Shown here: positions 25,244 to 33,119 of the stretch, piece by piece
Numbering within the stretch: the first letter of the stretch is position 1
Layout: every line of letters starts with the position of its first letter
Source: Deltaproteobacteria bacterium
GTDB lineage: Bacteria; Desulfobacterota; BSN033; UBA1163
Direction of reading: 5' to 3'
NCBI GenBank assembly: GCA_016875195.1
Contig: VGRY01000029.1
Span: 1-44,067, forward strand
DNA: 44,067 bases
Position numbers and translations under genes: made by a program
Notes under the pieces: model-generated
The model's database searches: none
What the model was told of the DNA's origin: nothing
The model's input: only the letters and a program-made list of their open reading frames with translations

Positions 25244-25295
25244 CCCCCTCTTAATTTAAGAGGGGGTATATTCCTCCCCTTAAAATAAGGGGAGG
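25244..25295. repeat. Two adjacent GC-capped hairpins
   Basis: CCCCCTCTTAA-T-TTAAGAGGGGG (25244-25266) is an 11-bp perfect stem. CCTCCCCTTA-AAA-TAAGGGGAGG (25273-25295) is a 10-bp perfect stem. Both have an AT-rich tip and C/G base, and only 6 bases separate them. No T-tract follows, so these resemble dispersed repeats more than terminators. Confidence 0.6.
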
Positions 25296-25315
25296 GTAGG
25301 TGGGGTTATGAGTCT

Positions 25316-25342
25316 TTGAGCATTTGGTTTCCCATGTATAGA
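25316..25342 (+). promoter_or_regulatory. Possible promoter of the cold-shock gene
   Basis: TTGAGC (25316-25321) and TATAGA (25337-25342) are spaced by 15 bases, shorter than ideal. If used, the leader would be about 115 bases, long enough for the structured 5' leader known from cspA-type genes. Confidence 0.3.
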
Positions 25343-25465
25343 CTATTTTGAGACTCTTAATAAGGTTTATTTTTTTTGTTTTTCCCCTGCAAGTGGATAG
25401 AGTGGGGGTATTTCGATAAGTATCGTTGTAGTATCATTTCTAACGGGGTAAAGGAGGGCAGAAGA

Positions 25466-25669
25466 TTGGCTAAGGGAACGGTGAAATGGTTTGACTCAAA
25501 GAAGGGATATGGTTTTATCAAACAGACAGAGGGAAATGATGTTTTCGTTCATTTTTCAGGAATTGCGACAGAGGGGTTTAAGTCTCTTCGGGCCGGAGAA
25601 TTAGTGGAATTTGAGGTTGCAGATGGGCCAAAAGGGCCCCAGGCGATCAAAGTGGAGAAGGCAAGTTAA
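25466..25669 (+). CDS. Cold-shock protein, CspA family
   Basis: Start TTG 25466 gives the standard 67-residue CspA length, with GGAGGG upstream; longer upstream readings lack a sensible start. RNP1 is 'KGYGFI' and RNP2 'VFVHFS', the aromatic RNA-binding surface of the OB-fold; '[14 protein letters not shown]' opens the protein. It binds single-stranded RNA as a chaperone. It is a single gene between the two copies of the 206-bp element. Confidence 0.92.
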   Translation: MAKGTVKWFDSKKGYGFIKQTEGNDVFVHFSGIATEGFKSLRAGELVEFEVADGPKGPQAIKVEKAS

Positions 25670-25798
25670 GTTGCACCGTCAAAGGTTGATCCATTTAACA
25701 TAGGCCAGACGTTTTTGTTTTGAATTTGGATGGTTGGAATTTATTTATGATTTGACCTGCCTGCGCAAAATCCCACCCTGCGGGGCGAAGGCAAGTAT

Positions 25799-27973
25799 TT
25801 AGGGTTTGGCGCTTCCTCCTGTGCGGCTTTCGATCTTTTTGATCGCCTCTTTAATTTTTGTGGCCAGTGATCCTTTTTGAGATTTTTCCAATTGGGTTAA
25901 GGCTTTGATGGATTCCCGGGTCCCAATTTTCCCCAGCGTATCACAGATCGTAGCAATCGAGGTTTCCGCAAGAGGATTCTTCTGAAGAAAACCCAGTAAT
26001 CCTTTGCTTCCCCTTTTCTCCAGTATCTCAATGAGGCTCTGCTCCGCAGTTTTCCCCTCGATGGCCATGTTCCCTGCGAGACCGAAGGCAAGGTAGACAT
26101 GGGCTTCGAGTTTCTCAGATTCCGTGGATGGAGTTGCGGCTAACTCTTTGAGCATTTCAACCATCCTTCCCATACCCCGGGCGCTTTTGATCATCCCAAG
26201 ACACCAGACCGCTCTCTTTCTCACTTCGATGTCCGGATCATTTACACACGAAAGAAAAGTCTCCTCTCCTTCAGGACCTCCAGCCTGGCACAGGGCATGG
26301 ATAGCCTGCTCCCTCAATTTGGAATGTTCATGGGTGGCAAAGTTTTTTGCGACCTTCGTCAGGGGAGCCTGCCACTCGCGAGACTTGATCTCTCCCAGCA
26401 CCCTAAGAATATCACAGGTCGTTTCGACAGAGGTCTGCTGTCGCTCCAACTCCTTTAAGAGGTGAACCGCGGCGACCGGACCAATTTGTATCAGGGTTTC
26501 ACAGGCATTCTTCCTTACCCATTGGTCCCCGCTCGATTTTAAAATGTCGATGAGAGCAGGAATGGCCCCGATCTCTAATGCCGTGAAGATGGGGATGATG
26601 GCGGCACGGACTTCTTTCTTCCCCTTGAGGAATTTTTCTTTGAGAAGCTGAGGGATGGTACCCCTTCCGATCTCCTCCAAGATCTGACCTGCAAGGAGGG
26701 ACCACATCCCCCTTTGATGAAAATGACCCTTGAGGGTTTCAAAGATCCGAAGGATCTCCGGATAACGATCTCTCCGAATCAGTTCGGGAATCATTCTGAC
26801 AAAGGAGATCGCTACATTGAGAAAGGCCTCCTTATCTTTGGCTTTGTCGAGTTGCAGGAAAAACTGATCCGTATAGCCGAGAAATTTATCGGTTAATCTT
26901 TCCAGGAGAATCTTGTCCTTAAGGGCGGGAGGCAGGTCTTCGAGGCTGATTAGCTGATGTCTGAAAAATTCCTCAAGAAGATTTTCTGTCTCTGGAGTAG
27001 CGGTATCCTTCAGGCGACGCGAAATCTTTTTGACGAGACGGTTCGATTTTTCTTCAAAAACATCATGCTTCTGAAGTTTTTTAAGATCCAGATGTTCGCG
27101 CAGGAAGAATTTGGATGTATTGAGGAGGTACTGTTTCTTCAGAGCCGAGACGATCTCGTCCTCGATTGTCTCCTCGAGGTCAATAGAAGTGGTGACGAGG
27201 TCGCTGTTCCGCAAAATTGCGCAGAGGAGATCGGATTGGCGAATTGGTCTCAGAGCATCCCGCAGAAGATTGATCCGGATATCCTTGATCTCCCGTCCCA
27301 TCATCTGCTGCAACATGGGAATCATGTTGATGTCTTTTCTCATCCGCGAAAGCGTGAGCCGTGCCCTCCAGGGCATCTCCCGTTCCAGGGCGAGAAATTC
27401 TTCATTAAAGACATAGGAGATGTTTATGATTCCCCGGCTAATAAGGGCCTGTGCGAATCGGTCCTGATCCTGTTTGTATCGTGTGTCCACCAAGGTGGGT
27501 TCGCTCATAACGTCAACGAATGAACTGAATTCGGTCTGTCCCATCCGGCTCTTCAGAGTTAGACTGATCAGGTCTTTGCGTTCCATATATCTGGCAAATT
27601 TGGGAACATAGAGCTCTCCCATTCCCTTCATCATCATCCTGCTCAATTTCTGCGATTCGGGCAGAACGCCTTCGACAAAGACCTCCTGCCCCTCTTGTTC
27701 CTCCCGGACAAGAAAGGCCAACTCATCCTCTTCTTCAAAAAGTTCTTTGAAACTCTGAAAGAGACCTTCCTTTGCTTTTTTCGATTCCGGATGATCAGCG
27801 GTATAGTATCCTGTCCTCAGGAAGGCCTGGATGAGACGAAGGACAAAGTCCGTCAGTTTGATTTGGAGTTTCTGTAAGCGTTCGATCTCTTCAGGAGGAA
27901 GGCCCTCTGGAATGGTTCCGAGAGTTTTTTTCTCAACGACATAATCTGGTTTGAGATTTTTTTTCTCTTCCAT
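25799..27973 (-). CDS. HEAT-repeat protein of unknown function
   Basis: The 724-residue soluble protein has no signal peptide. Residues ~1-150 form a helical domain ending near 'LVREEQEGQEVFVEG'; ~150-400 are helical with many charged residues ('RLTLSRMRKDINMIPML'). From about residue 440 on, HEAT-type helix pairs repeat: 'IGAIPALIDILKSSGDQWVR', 'CETLIQIGPVAAVHLL', 'AIHALCQAGGPEGEE', 'DPDIEVRKRAVWCLGM' and 'TLGKIGTRESIKALTQL'. It is probably a scaffold for a protein partner. It is monocistronic and lies between the two copies of the 206-bp element. Confidence 0.75.
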   Translation of the reverse strand: MEEKKNLKPDYVVEKKTLGTIPEGLPPEEIERLQKLQIKLTDFVLRLIQAFLRTGYYTADHPESKKAKEGLFQSFKELFEEEDELAFLVREEQEGQEVFVEGVLPESQKLSRMMMKGMGELYVPKFARYMERKDLISLTLKSRMGQTEFSSFVDVMSEPTLVDTRYKQDQDRFAQALISRGIINISYVFNEEFLALEREMPWRARLTLSRMRKDINMIPMLQQMMGREIKDIRINLLRDALRPIRQSDLLCAILRNSDLVTTSIDLEETIEDEIVSALKKQYLLNTSKFFLREHLDLKKLQKHDVFEEKSNRLVKKISRRLKDTATPETENLLEEFFRHQLISLEDLPPALKDKILLERLTDKFLGYTDQFFLQLDKAKDKEAFLNVAISFVRMIPELIRRDRYPEILRIFETLKGHFHQRGMWSLLAGQILEEIGRGTIPQLLKEKFLKGKKEVRAAIIPIFTALEIGAIPALIDILKSSGDQWVRKNACETLIQIGPVAAVHLLKELERQQTSVETTCDILRVLGEIKSREWQAPLTKVAKNFATHEHSKLREQAIHALCQAGGPEGEETFLSCVNDPDIEVRKRAVWCLGMIKSARGMGRMVEMLKELAATPSTESEKLEAHVYLAFGLAGNMAIEGKTAEQSLIEILEKRGSKGLLGFLQKNPLAETSIATICDTLGKIGTRESIKALTQLEKSQKGSLATKIKEAIKKIESRTGGSAKP

Positions 27974-28054
27974 TGAGCCCTACTTTCACAAAAACTGAAG
28001 AGGATGTCAAGTCATAAAACAGTTCGGAGTTGGGAGTTCGGAGTAGGTACACAG

Positions 28055-28346
28055 TGAACGATAAACAATGAACGATGAACAAATAGGTTCATAAACGTTG
28101 CAGTTGCAAAAACGGCCACGGGTAAACCGCTCTTCAAGGCTTCTGACGGCGATTAAGTTGACATGTTAGGGGAAACGGTCGACCTCCCTGAGGTGAACTC
28201 GGGCAAGGACTTAGGATGTGTGTGCTTATTCGCTAAAAGGTTCGCCCCGAAGCCTTTACGAACGATTCACCCATGTCCGTTTTGACTGAATGTTTTGCAC
28301 TGTTAAGGTAAACTGTTCATGGTTCATCGTATGATGTCCATTGTTC
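28055..28346. repeat. Fold-back word repeat split by the 206-bp element
   Basis: The left arm (28055-28080) reads GAACGATAAACAATGAAC then GATGAAC. The complement of the right arm (28315-28346) reads GAACAATGGACATCAT and then ACGATGAACCATGAAC. The two arms are imperfect inverted repeats of the same words. The 206-bp element sits between them. Confidence 0.55.
28095..28299 (+). repeat. 206-bp dispersed element, copy 2 (205 bp)
   Basis: Same ends as copy 1 (ACGTTGCAG to TTTTGCA). Differences include a C deletion in the CCTCCCCTGAG region, TGTCAG to TGTTAG (which puts a stop in the frame open in copy 1), CACGG to CAAGG, and TTGGG to TTAGG. Two of the potential stems are weakened relative to copy 1, so copy 1 may be nearer the original. 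Confidence 0.75.
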
Positions 28347-28412
28347 TTAAATAGGTCAGGTTGCGTTGACTTTTTAGAGAGGGGTCGATTAAATTTAGAA
28401 ACAGGGGGACGA

Positions 28413-30164
28413 ATGAAATCTTTTAAAACGCTCAAAGAAGACCTGATTCAGAACCGATGGCGAATCCTGACAGGCCTTGCCGCCCTCCTCATTGTTGATG
28501 TCCTTCAGCTCCTCATTCCACGGGTCATTAAACATTCCATTGATGATCTTACGTCGGGTGAGATCTCGCCCCTCCGTCTCCTTTTCTACGGAATACAAAT
28601 CCTTATTCTGGCGTTAGGCATCGGGGGATTTCGATATGTGTGGAGATACCTTTTATTGGGAGCCTCACGACGCATGGAGAAGGCCCTGAGAAGCCGATTC
28701 TTTCTTCACCTTCAAACCCTTTCTTCTTCTTATTTTTCCCGGTCTAAGGTCGGGGACCTGATGGCCCATGCCATCAATGATATTGAATCGGTTCGGATGG
28801 CAATGGCACTGGGCCTGGTTTTCATCGTCGACACGATTATCCTGGGAATCCTGACGCTTTGCTTTATGGTCTATATCCATCCCCTGTTAACCCTCTATGC
28901 GGTGCTTCCCATGCCATTGATCACGGTAATCACTCTCTTTTTCAGCCGAACAATTCATCATCGGTATGAGGGGCTCCAGAAAACATTTTCCCAGCTGACT
29001 GAAAAGGTGAGGGAGTCGATCTCCGGCATACGAGTCATCAAGGCCTATGCTCAGGAGAAAACAGAGAGCGATAAACTATCCGGCCTGAGCCAGGATTATA
29101 TCAGGAGGAATGTGGGCGTCACCCGGATATGGGGAATGTTTTTTCCTCTCCTCCTTTTCTTGTCCAACCTCTCCATGGCCCTTGTTCTTTACCTGGGTGG
29201 AAGACTGACCATCCTTCAATCGATCTCCGCCGGTGATTTTGTAGCCTTCATGAGCTATCTGGGAATGTTGGCCTGGCCGATGATGGCCTTAGGATGGGCA
29301 ATCAATATGGTACAACGAGGAGCAGCCTCGATGGATCGCATCAACCGGATTCTCGGGGAGAAGCCGGAGATTTCTGATGCTTCGGAAGCTACTGCTTCGG
29401 GACTGTTGAAAGGAAAAATCGAGATTCGGGGACTGACGGTTTCATCAGGGAACGGAGAGCCCCCGATTCTTAACGACATCTATCTGGACATTCAAGAAGG
29501 GGAAAAGGTTGTCATCGTCGGAAGAACCGGTTCCGGTAAAACCGTTCTCTGTCATCTATTGGTTCGAATGATGGAATCTCCTCATGGGACGATCTTTTTT
29601 GACGGAAATGAAATCCATCGTATTCCGATTAAACGATTGAGAGGGGCCATCGGCTATGTGCCCCAGGACACTTTTCTCTTTTCCGATACGATCAGAGAAA
29701 ATATTGCGTTCGGAAGGCCTGATGCCTCTTCGGAGGAGATTGAAGGGGCGGCACGCATTGCACAGATTTATGATGAGGCGATGGGATTTCCATCGGGCAT
29801 GGACACTGTGATCGGCGAGAAGGGGATCACCCTCTCCGGCGGCCAGAGGCAACGGGTCACCATTGCCAGGGCGGTCTTAATGAATCCGCCGATCTTCATC
29901 ATCGATGACGGGCTCTCCTCCGTGGACATCCAGACCGAAGAGCGGATCCTCGATGGGTTGGAAACCTATCTCAAGGGAAAGACGAGCATCCTCGTTACCC
30001 ATCGAATCGCCCCTCTCCGGAGGGCTGACCGGATCATCGTTCTTGAAGAGGGAAGGGTGGCGGAGATGGGTGATCACTTAACCCTTCTCTCAAAAGGTGG
30101 GATCTATGCCAAGCTTTACTGGGAACGAGAGATGGAAGAAGAGTTGGAAAATGAAAAATTCTAA
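28413..30164 (+). CDS. ABC exporter half-transporter, noncanonical NBD
   Basis: Start ATG 28413 (583 residues) follows AGGGGGAC. The protein is a type IV ABC exporter half: six membrane spans (residues ~20-310) and a nucleotide-binding domain (~345-583). Walker A is 'VGRTGSGKT' (~369), signature 'LSGGQRQR'. Walker B is 'FIIDDGLSSVD', so the catalytic Glu is replaced by Asp. This is the pattern of the noncanonical subunit in heterodimeric exporters such as TM287/288. The partner gene is 140 bases downstream. The substrate (drug, lipid or peptide) is unknown. Confidence 0.9.
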   Translation: MKSFKTLKEDLIQNRWRILTGLAALLIVDVLQLLIPRVIKHSIDDLTSGEISPLRLLFYGIQILILALGIGGFRYVWRYLLLGASRRMEKALRSRFFLHLQTLSSSYFSRSKVGDLMAHAINDIESVRMAMALGLVFIVDTIILGILTLCFMVYIHPLLTLYAVLPMPLITVITLFFSRTIHHRYEGLQKTFSQLTEKVRESISGIRVIKAYAQEKTESDKLSGLSQDYIRRNVGVTRIWGMFFPLLLFLSNLSMALVLYLGGRLTILQSISAGDFVAFMSYLGMLAWPMMALGWAINMVQRGAASMDRINRILGEKPEISDASEATASGLLKGKIEIRGLTVSSGNGEPPILNDIYLDIQEGEKVVIVGRTGSGKTVLCHLLVRMMESPHGTIFFDGNEIHRIPIKRLRGAIGYVPQDTFLFSDTIRENIAFGRPDASSEEIEGAARIAQIYDEAMGFPSGMDTVIGEKGITLSGGQRQRVTIARAVLMNPPIFIIDDGLSSVDIQTEERILDGLETYLKGKTSILVTHRIAPLRRADRIIVLEEGRVAEMGDHLTLLSKGGIYAKLYWEREMEEELENEKF

Positions 30165-30300
30165 ATTCGAAGCACGAAATCCGAAACAATATCAAATGGC
30201 CAAATTTTAAAATGTTCCAAACAAGATATTTCGAATTTTATTTTTGCAAATTTCGGATTTGTTTCGAGTTTCGGTATTCGAATTGCGGATTTCAGGGTTA
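30165..30300. repeat. Intergenic fold-back word repeat (TTCGGATTT type)
   Basis: The 140-bp spacer between the two exporter genes consists of CGAAATCCGAAAC words on the left and ATTTCGGATTTGTTTCGAG and ATTGCGGATTTC words on the right. The two halves are imperfect inverted repeats. No ORF is present, and a transcript of the two genes would carry the fold-back as a hairpin between them. Confidence 0.55.
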
Positions 30301-30304
30301 AACG

Positions 30305-32419
30305 ATGTACGCTGATTTTGGATATATGGAAGAGGGAAAGCTGGGTAAGCCCTACGACCTGAGACTGATGGTCCGGCTGGGGACATTTCTCAGAAGGTAC
30401 TGGTTCCTGATGAGCCTCTCCCTCTTCTTCGTTCTCGTCATGGCTGGACTTGACCTGGTCATTCCCTATCTGACCAAAGAGGCGATTGACCGTTATATCG
30501 TCCCTTCTGCAAGGGAGATCATTCTACAAAGGGAACAATCACCCGAAGAGAGGCAGCTCCTCCAGCGATTTAAAAACGACCTTATCCCCACCCAAACAGA
30601 AGGGAGGTTCCTTCTTCCACGGGACGCCTTCAATTCCATGGACCGGAGAGAGGCAGCCCTCCTGGAAAAATCAGGCATGCTTTCGGGGAACCGGTACTAC
30701 CTTTTTGTCCCTCAAAGACCAGAAGAAGAGGCCCTGCTCATTAAATATCCATCTTCTTTTGAAAAGAGCGACGCTTACTGTTTTATCTCTCTGGACCGAA
30801 TGAAAGACCTAACGAGAGAGGATCGAATCAACCTGAGGGGAAGGGACATTGAAGAGGTTCTTCACTTAGCCCTGATCATCGTTTTCATCCTGTTCGTCCA
30901 TTTTGGTTTGAATTTTGTTCAAGTCTACGCCATGGAGGTGGCAGGCCAGAAGATGATGCATGATCTCCGGATGAAGGTTTTTATTCATCTCCAGAACCTC
31001 CCTGTCTCCTTTTTCGACAGGACTCCGGTGGGAAGGCTGGTCACCCGTCTCACCAATGATATTCAGAATGTCCATGAAATGTTCACCTCTGTTCTCATCA
31101 ATCTTTTCAAGGATGTCATTTTATTGATTGGAATCATTGCGATCCTTCTCCACCTGCATGTCGAGATGGCGCTCATCTCTTTCGCTGTTCTTCCTTTGAT
31201 CTTCATCACCACGGTGTTCTTCAGTCGCAAGGCGAGAGATGCGTTTCGCGATATCCGTTTCAAGGTTGCCCAGATGAATAGTTTTCTCCAGGAGAATTTG
31301 ACAGGGATACGGGTCGTGCAACTTTTCAGAAGAGAGAAGGAGAACGCAGCACGATTCGAGAAGATCAATCAGGCTCACTACCTGGCCAATATGAGGCAGA
31401 TCACGGTTTATGCTTTCTTCGTTCCATTTGTTGAAATTCTGAGCACAGGGGCCACTGGATTGCTCATCTGGTATGGAGGAGGCAAAGTGATACAGGAGGC
31501 GATCAGCCTCGGCGTTCTCGTTGCCTTCCTTTCTTATATACGGATGTTTTTCCAACCCATCCGGGATCTCTCTGAGAAGTACAATATCATGCAGTCGGCC
31601 ATGGCTTCACTGGAAAGAATTTTTGGACTGTTTGATCAGGAAGTAAAGACAGTCTCGCCTCCTTCACCGGTCCGCGGAGAAATCAAAGGAAACATCGAGT
31701 TTCAACGGGTTTCTTTCTCTTATAATGGAGAGGACCGGGTCCTCAAAGAGGTTTCCTTCTCTGTTCGCGAGGGTGAGACAATTGCCATTGTTGGAGCCAC
31801 CGGAGCCGGAAAGACATCGCTTCTCTATCTTCTCGAACGGTTCTATGAACCGGAAGAAGGGAAGATCCTGGTAGATGGAGTTGATCTTCGTGAGAGGGAT
31901 GTTACGGATCTCCGTTCCCAGATTGGCCTGGTGATGCAGGATACCTTTCTCTTTGCAGGAGATATTGAGGACAATATCCGGCTCGGAGATCAGAAGGCAG
32001 ATGGGACAAGGGTCAGGGAAGCGGCCCGAGTAGTGAATGCAGATCAGTTTATCCAGCGATTGGCCCACCAATATCAAACCCGAGTCGGGGAGGGAGGAGA
32101 AGTTTTATCCGCCGGGCAGAGACAGCTTCTGGCTTTTGCAAGAGCGCTCTATGCCAACCCGAAGATTCTGGTCCTCGACGAAGCGACCTCCCATGTTGAT
32201 CCGGAAACAGAACGGTTCATTCAGGAGGGCCTGACACGGTTGCTCAAAGGAAGGACAGCTCTTGTCATTGCCCACCGTCTTTCCACGATCCAGCATGCAA
32301 ACCGGATCGTCCTCCTCCATAAAGGAAGAATCCGGGAAACCGGAACCCATTCGGAATTGATGGCAAAGAAGGGACTTTACTATAGGCTTTATCAACTCCA
32401 GTTCGGAGTTCGGAGTTAA
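30305..32419 (+). CDS. ABC exporter half-transporter, canonical NBD with extra domain
   Basis: The 704-residue partner has an insertion of about 130 mostly hydrophilic residues (~57-185) between the first two membrane spans, which would be extracytoplasmic. The transmembrane domain continues to ~420 and the NBD follows, with Walker A 'VGATGAGKTSLL' (~496), Walker B 'ILVLDEATSHVD' with the catalytic Glu intact, and a degenerate signature 'LSAGQRQL'. Together with the Asp variant of the upstream subunit this makes one hydrolytic and one degenerate ATP site. An alternative start is ATG 30326. The last residues (FGVRS and stop) are encoded by an AGTTCGGAGTT repeat. Confidence 0.9.
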   Translation: MYADFGYMEEGKLGKPYDLRLMVRLGTFLRRYWFLMSLSLFFVLVMAGLDLVIPYLTKEAIDRYIVPSAREIILQREQSPEERQLLQRFKNDLIPTQTEGRFLLPRDAFNSMDRREAALLEKSGMLSGNRYYLFVPQRPEEEALLIKYPSSFEKSDAYCFISLDRMKDLTREDRINLRGRDIEEVLHLALIIVFILFVHFGLNFVQVYAMEVAGQKMMHDLRMKVFIHLQNLPVSFFDRTPVGRLVTRLTNDIQNVHEMFTSVLINLFKDVILLIGIIAILLHLHVEMALISFAVLPLIFITTVFFSRKARDAFRDIRFKVAQMNSFLQENLTGIRVVQLFRREKENAARFEKINQAHYLANMRQITVYAFFVPFVEILSTGATGLLIWYGGGKVIQEAISLGVLVAFLSYIRMFFQPIRDLSEKYNIMQSAMASLERIFGLFDQEVKTVSPPSPVRGEIKGNIEFQRVSFSYNGEDRVLKEVSFSVREGETIAIVGATGAGKTSLLYLLERFYEPEEGKILVDGVDLRERDVTDLRSQIGLVMQDTFLFAGDIEDNIRLGDQKADGTRVREAARVVNADQFIQRLAHQYQTRVGEGGEVLSAGQRQLLAFARALYANPKILVLDEATSHVDPETERFIQEGLTRLLKGRTALVIAHRLSTIQHANRIVLLHKGRIRETGTHSELMAKKGLYYRLYQLQFGVRS

Positions 32420-32429
32420 GAGTTCGGAG
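32401..32429 (+). repeat. GTTCGGA word repeat at the end of the exporter gene
   Basis: GTTCGGAGTTCGGAGTTAAG continues as AGTTCGGAG. Similar words occur at 7728-7736, 28021-28044 and 36782-36811. Here they provide the last five sense codons and the TAA of the exporter gene. Confidence 0.6.
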
Positions 32430-32463
32430 ATAAATAGGTATTGCTCCGAACTATATTACAGAT

Positions 32464-32493
32464 TTGACAAACCAAGGAAGGGTGTCCTATAAA
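32464..32493 (+). promoter_or_regulatory. Sigma-70-type promoter
   Basis: TTGACA (32464-32469) and TATAAA (32488-32493) are spaced by 18 bases. It lies 85 bases before the start of the 70-residue protein and is the likely promoter for that gene and the zinc-ribbon gene. A nominal TTG start at 32464 lies within this -35 box and is therefore not credible. Confidence 0.65.
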
Positions 32494-32577
32494 GAATGGG
32501 GAAGAGAAATCCCGGCCTTAAATTCGAAGTTTAGCAATTTGAAAAGGCATTTTATTTTCATTAGTTACGGAGATATC

Positions 32578-32790
32578 ATGGAGGAGCAAGAAGGGCCATC
32601 TCCTGAAATAAAACCTGAGGAAGATAAGAGAAGGGAAGTCGACCTCAATACCCTCTTTCCTGGCAAGACTTATGATCTTAATCGACTCTTTCCGGATGAG
32701 GGAACCAAGAAGCTTCTGCATGAGCTGAAGCGGAACAAGAGGGATATCGATCGGTTTATCAAAAGCCTGAATCTCGAAGAGGAGGAGTAG
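32578..32790 (+). CDS. 70-residue acidic protein of unknown function
   Basis: ATG 32578 follows CGGAG at 6 bases. The protein is highly charged and contains a repeated hydrophobic motif, 'LNTLFPGKTYD' and 'LNRLFPDEGTK', then a helix 'LLHELKRNKRDIDRFIKSL'. I do not recognise a family. The stop codon abuts the ATG of the zinc-ribbon protein, so the two are co-translated. Confidence 0.6.
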   Translation: MEEQEGPSPEIKPEEDKRREVDLNTLFPGKTYDLNRLFPDEGTKKLLHELKRNKRDIDRFIKSLNLEEEE

Positions 32791-33018
32791 ATGAAATGTC
32801 CCCGTTGTGAGGAAACCATACCTTATCTTCTTTGTGAAGGATGTGGAGAAAAAATTCCAGAGGGGAGCCGTTTCTGTTGTTGGTGCGGAAATGCGGTTCT
32901 CAGTAAGGGCGAAGAAAGTGATATTACAGATAGGGTGTTATGTCCTGATGGAAGTTGCATTGGGGTGGTCAATGAATCAGGAGTCTGTAACATCTGCGGG
33001 AAACCCAAAGCGGGGTAA
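32791..33018 (+). CDS. Small multi-zinc-ribbon protein
   Basis: The 75-residue protein has CxxC pairs at 'CPRC', 'CEGC', 'CCWC' and 'CNIC', plus a wider pair around 'LCPDGSC'. This gives about two zinc-binding knuckles, as in many small double-zinc-ribbon proteins of unknown function. It starts immediately at the stop of the 70-residue protein and precedes lon by 101 bases, with a separate promoter for lon. Confidence 0.7.
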   Translation: MKCPRCEETIPYLLCEGCGEKIPEGSRFCCWCGNAVLSKGEESDITDRVLCPDGSCIGVVNESGVCNICGKPKAG

Positions 33019-33047
33019 TCCCCTTTAAATCAAAGGGATCAATCACA

Positions 33048-33076
33048 TTGACAGTGGAAGCCGCAATGATTATGTT
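33048..33076 (+). promoter_or_regulatory. Promoter of lon
   Basis: TTGACA (33048-33053), a 17-base spacer and TATGTT (33071-33076). The lon ATG is 43 bases downstream of the -10. No CIRCE-type repeat was seen. Confidence 0.6.
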
Positions 33077-33119
33077 ATAAATAAGTGGGCTGGTCTGACG
33101 ATCGGCTTAGGAGGTCATT

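Larger units (their letters stand above)
24857..25465. other. 609-bp intergenic region carrying repeats
   Basis: The region between the EamA gene and the cold-shock gene holds no convincing gene. It contains the first copy of a 206-bp element, two strong adjacent hairpins and the leader of the cold-shock gene; each is listed separately. A 61-codon frame across the 206-bp element is not conserved in its second copy. Confidence 0.6.
27974..28412. other. 439-bp intergenic region with nested repeats
   Basis: From left to right it holds AGTTCGGAGTTGGG-type words (28021-28044), GAACGATAAACAATGAAC words (28055-28080), copy 2 of the 206-bp element, and complementary GTTCATGGTTCATCG words (28315-28346). 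No gene is apparent. The two word blocks on either side of the element can pair with each other. Confidence 0.6.

Noticed and set aside
32464..32577. N-terminal extension of the 70-residue protein from TTG 32464
   Set aside because: The TTG is the first half of a -35 box with a matched TATAAA, and ATG 32578 has its own ribosome-binding site.
33016..33042. Terminator before lon (ATCCCCTTT / AAAGGGAT)
   Set aside because: The stem has a bulge and no T-tract follows, so a terminator is not supported.
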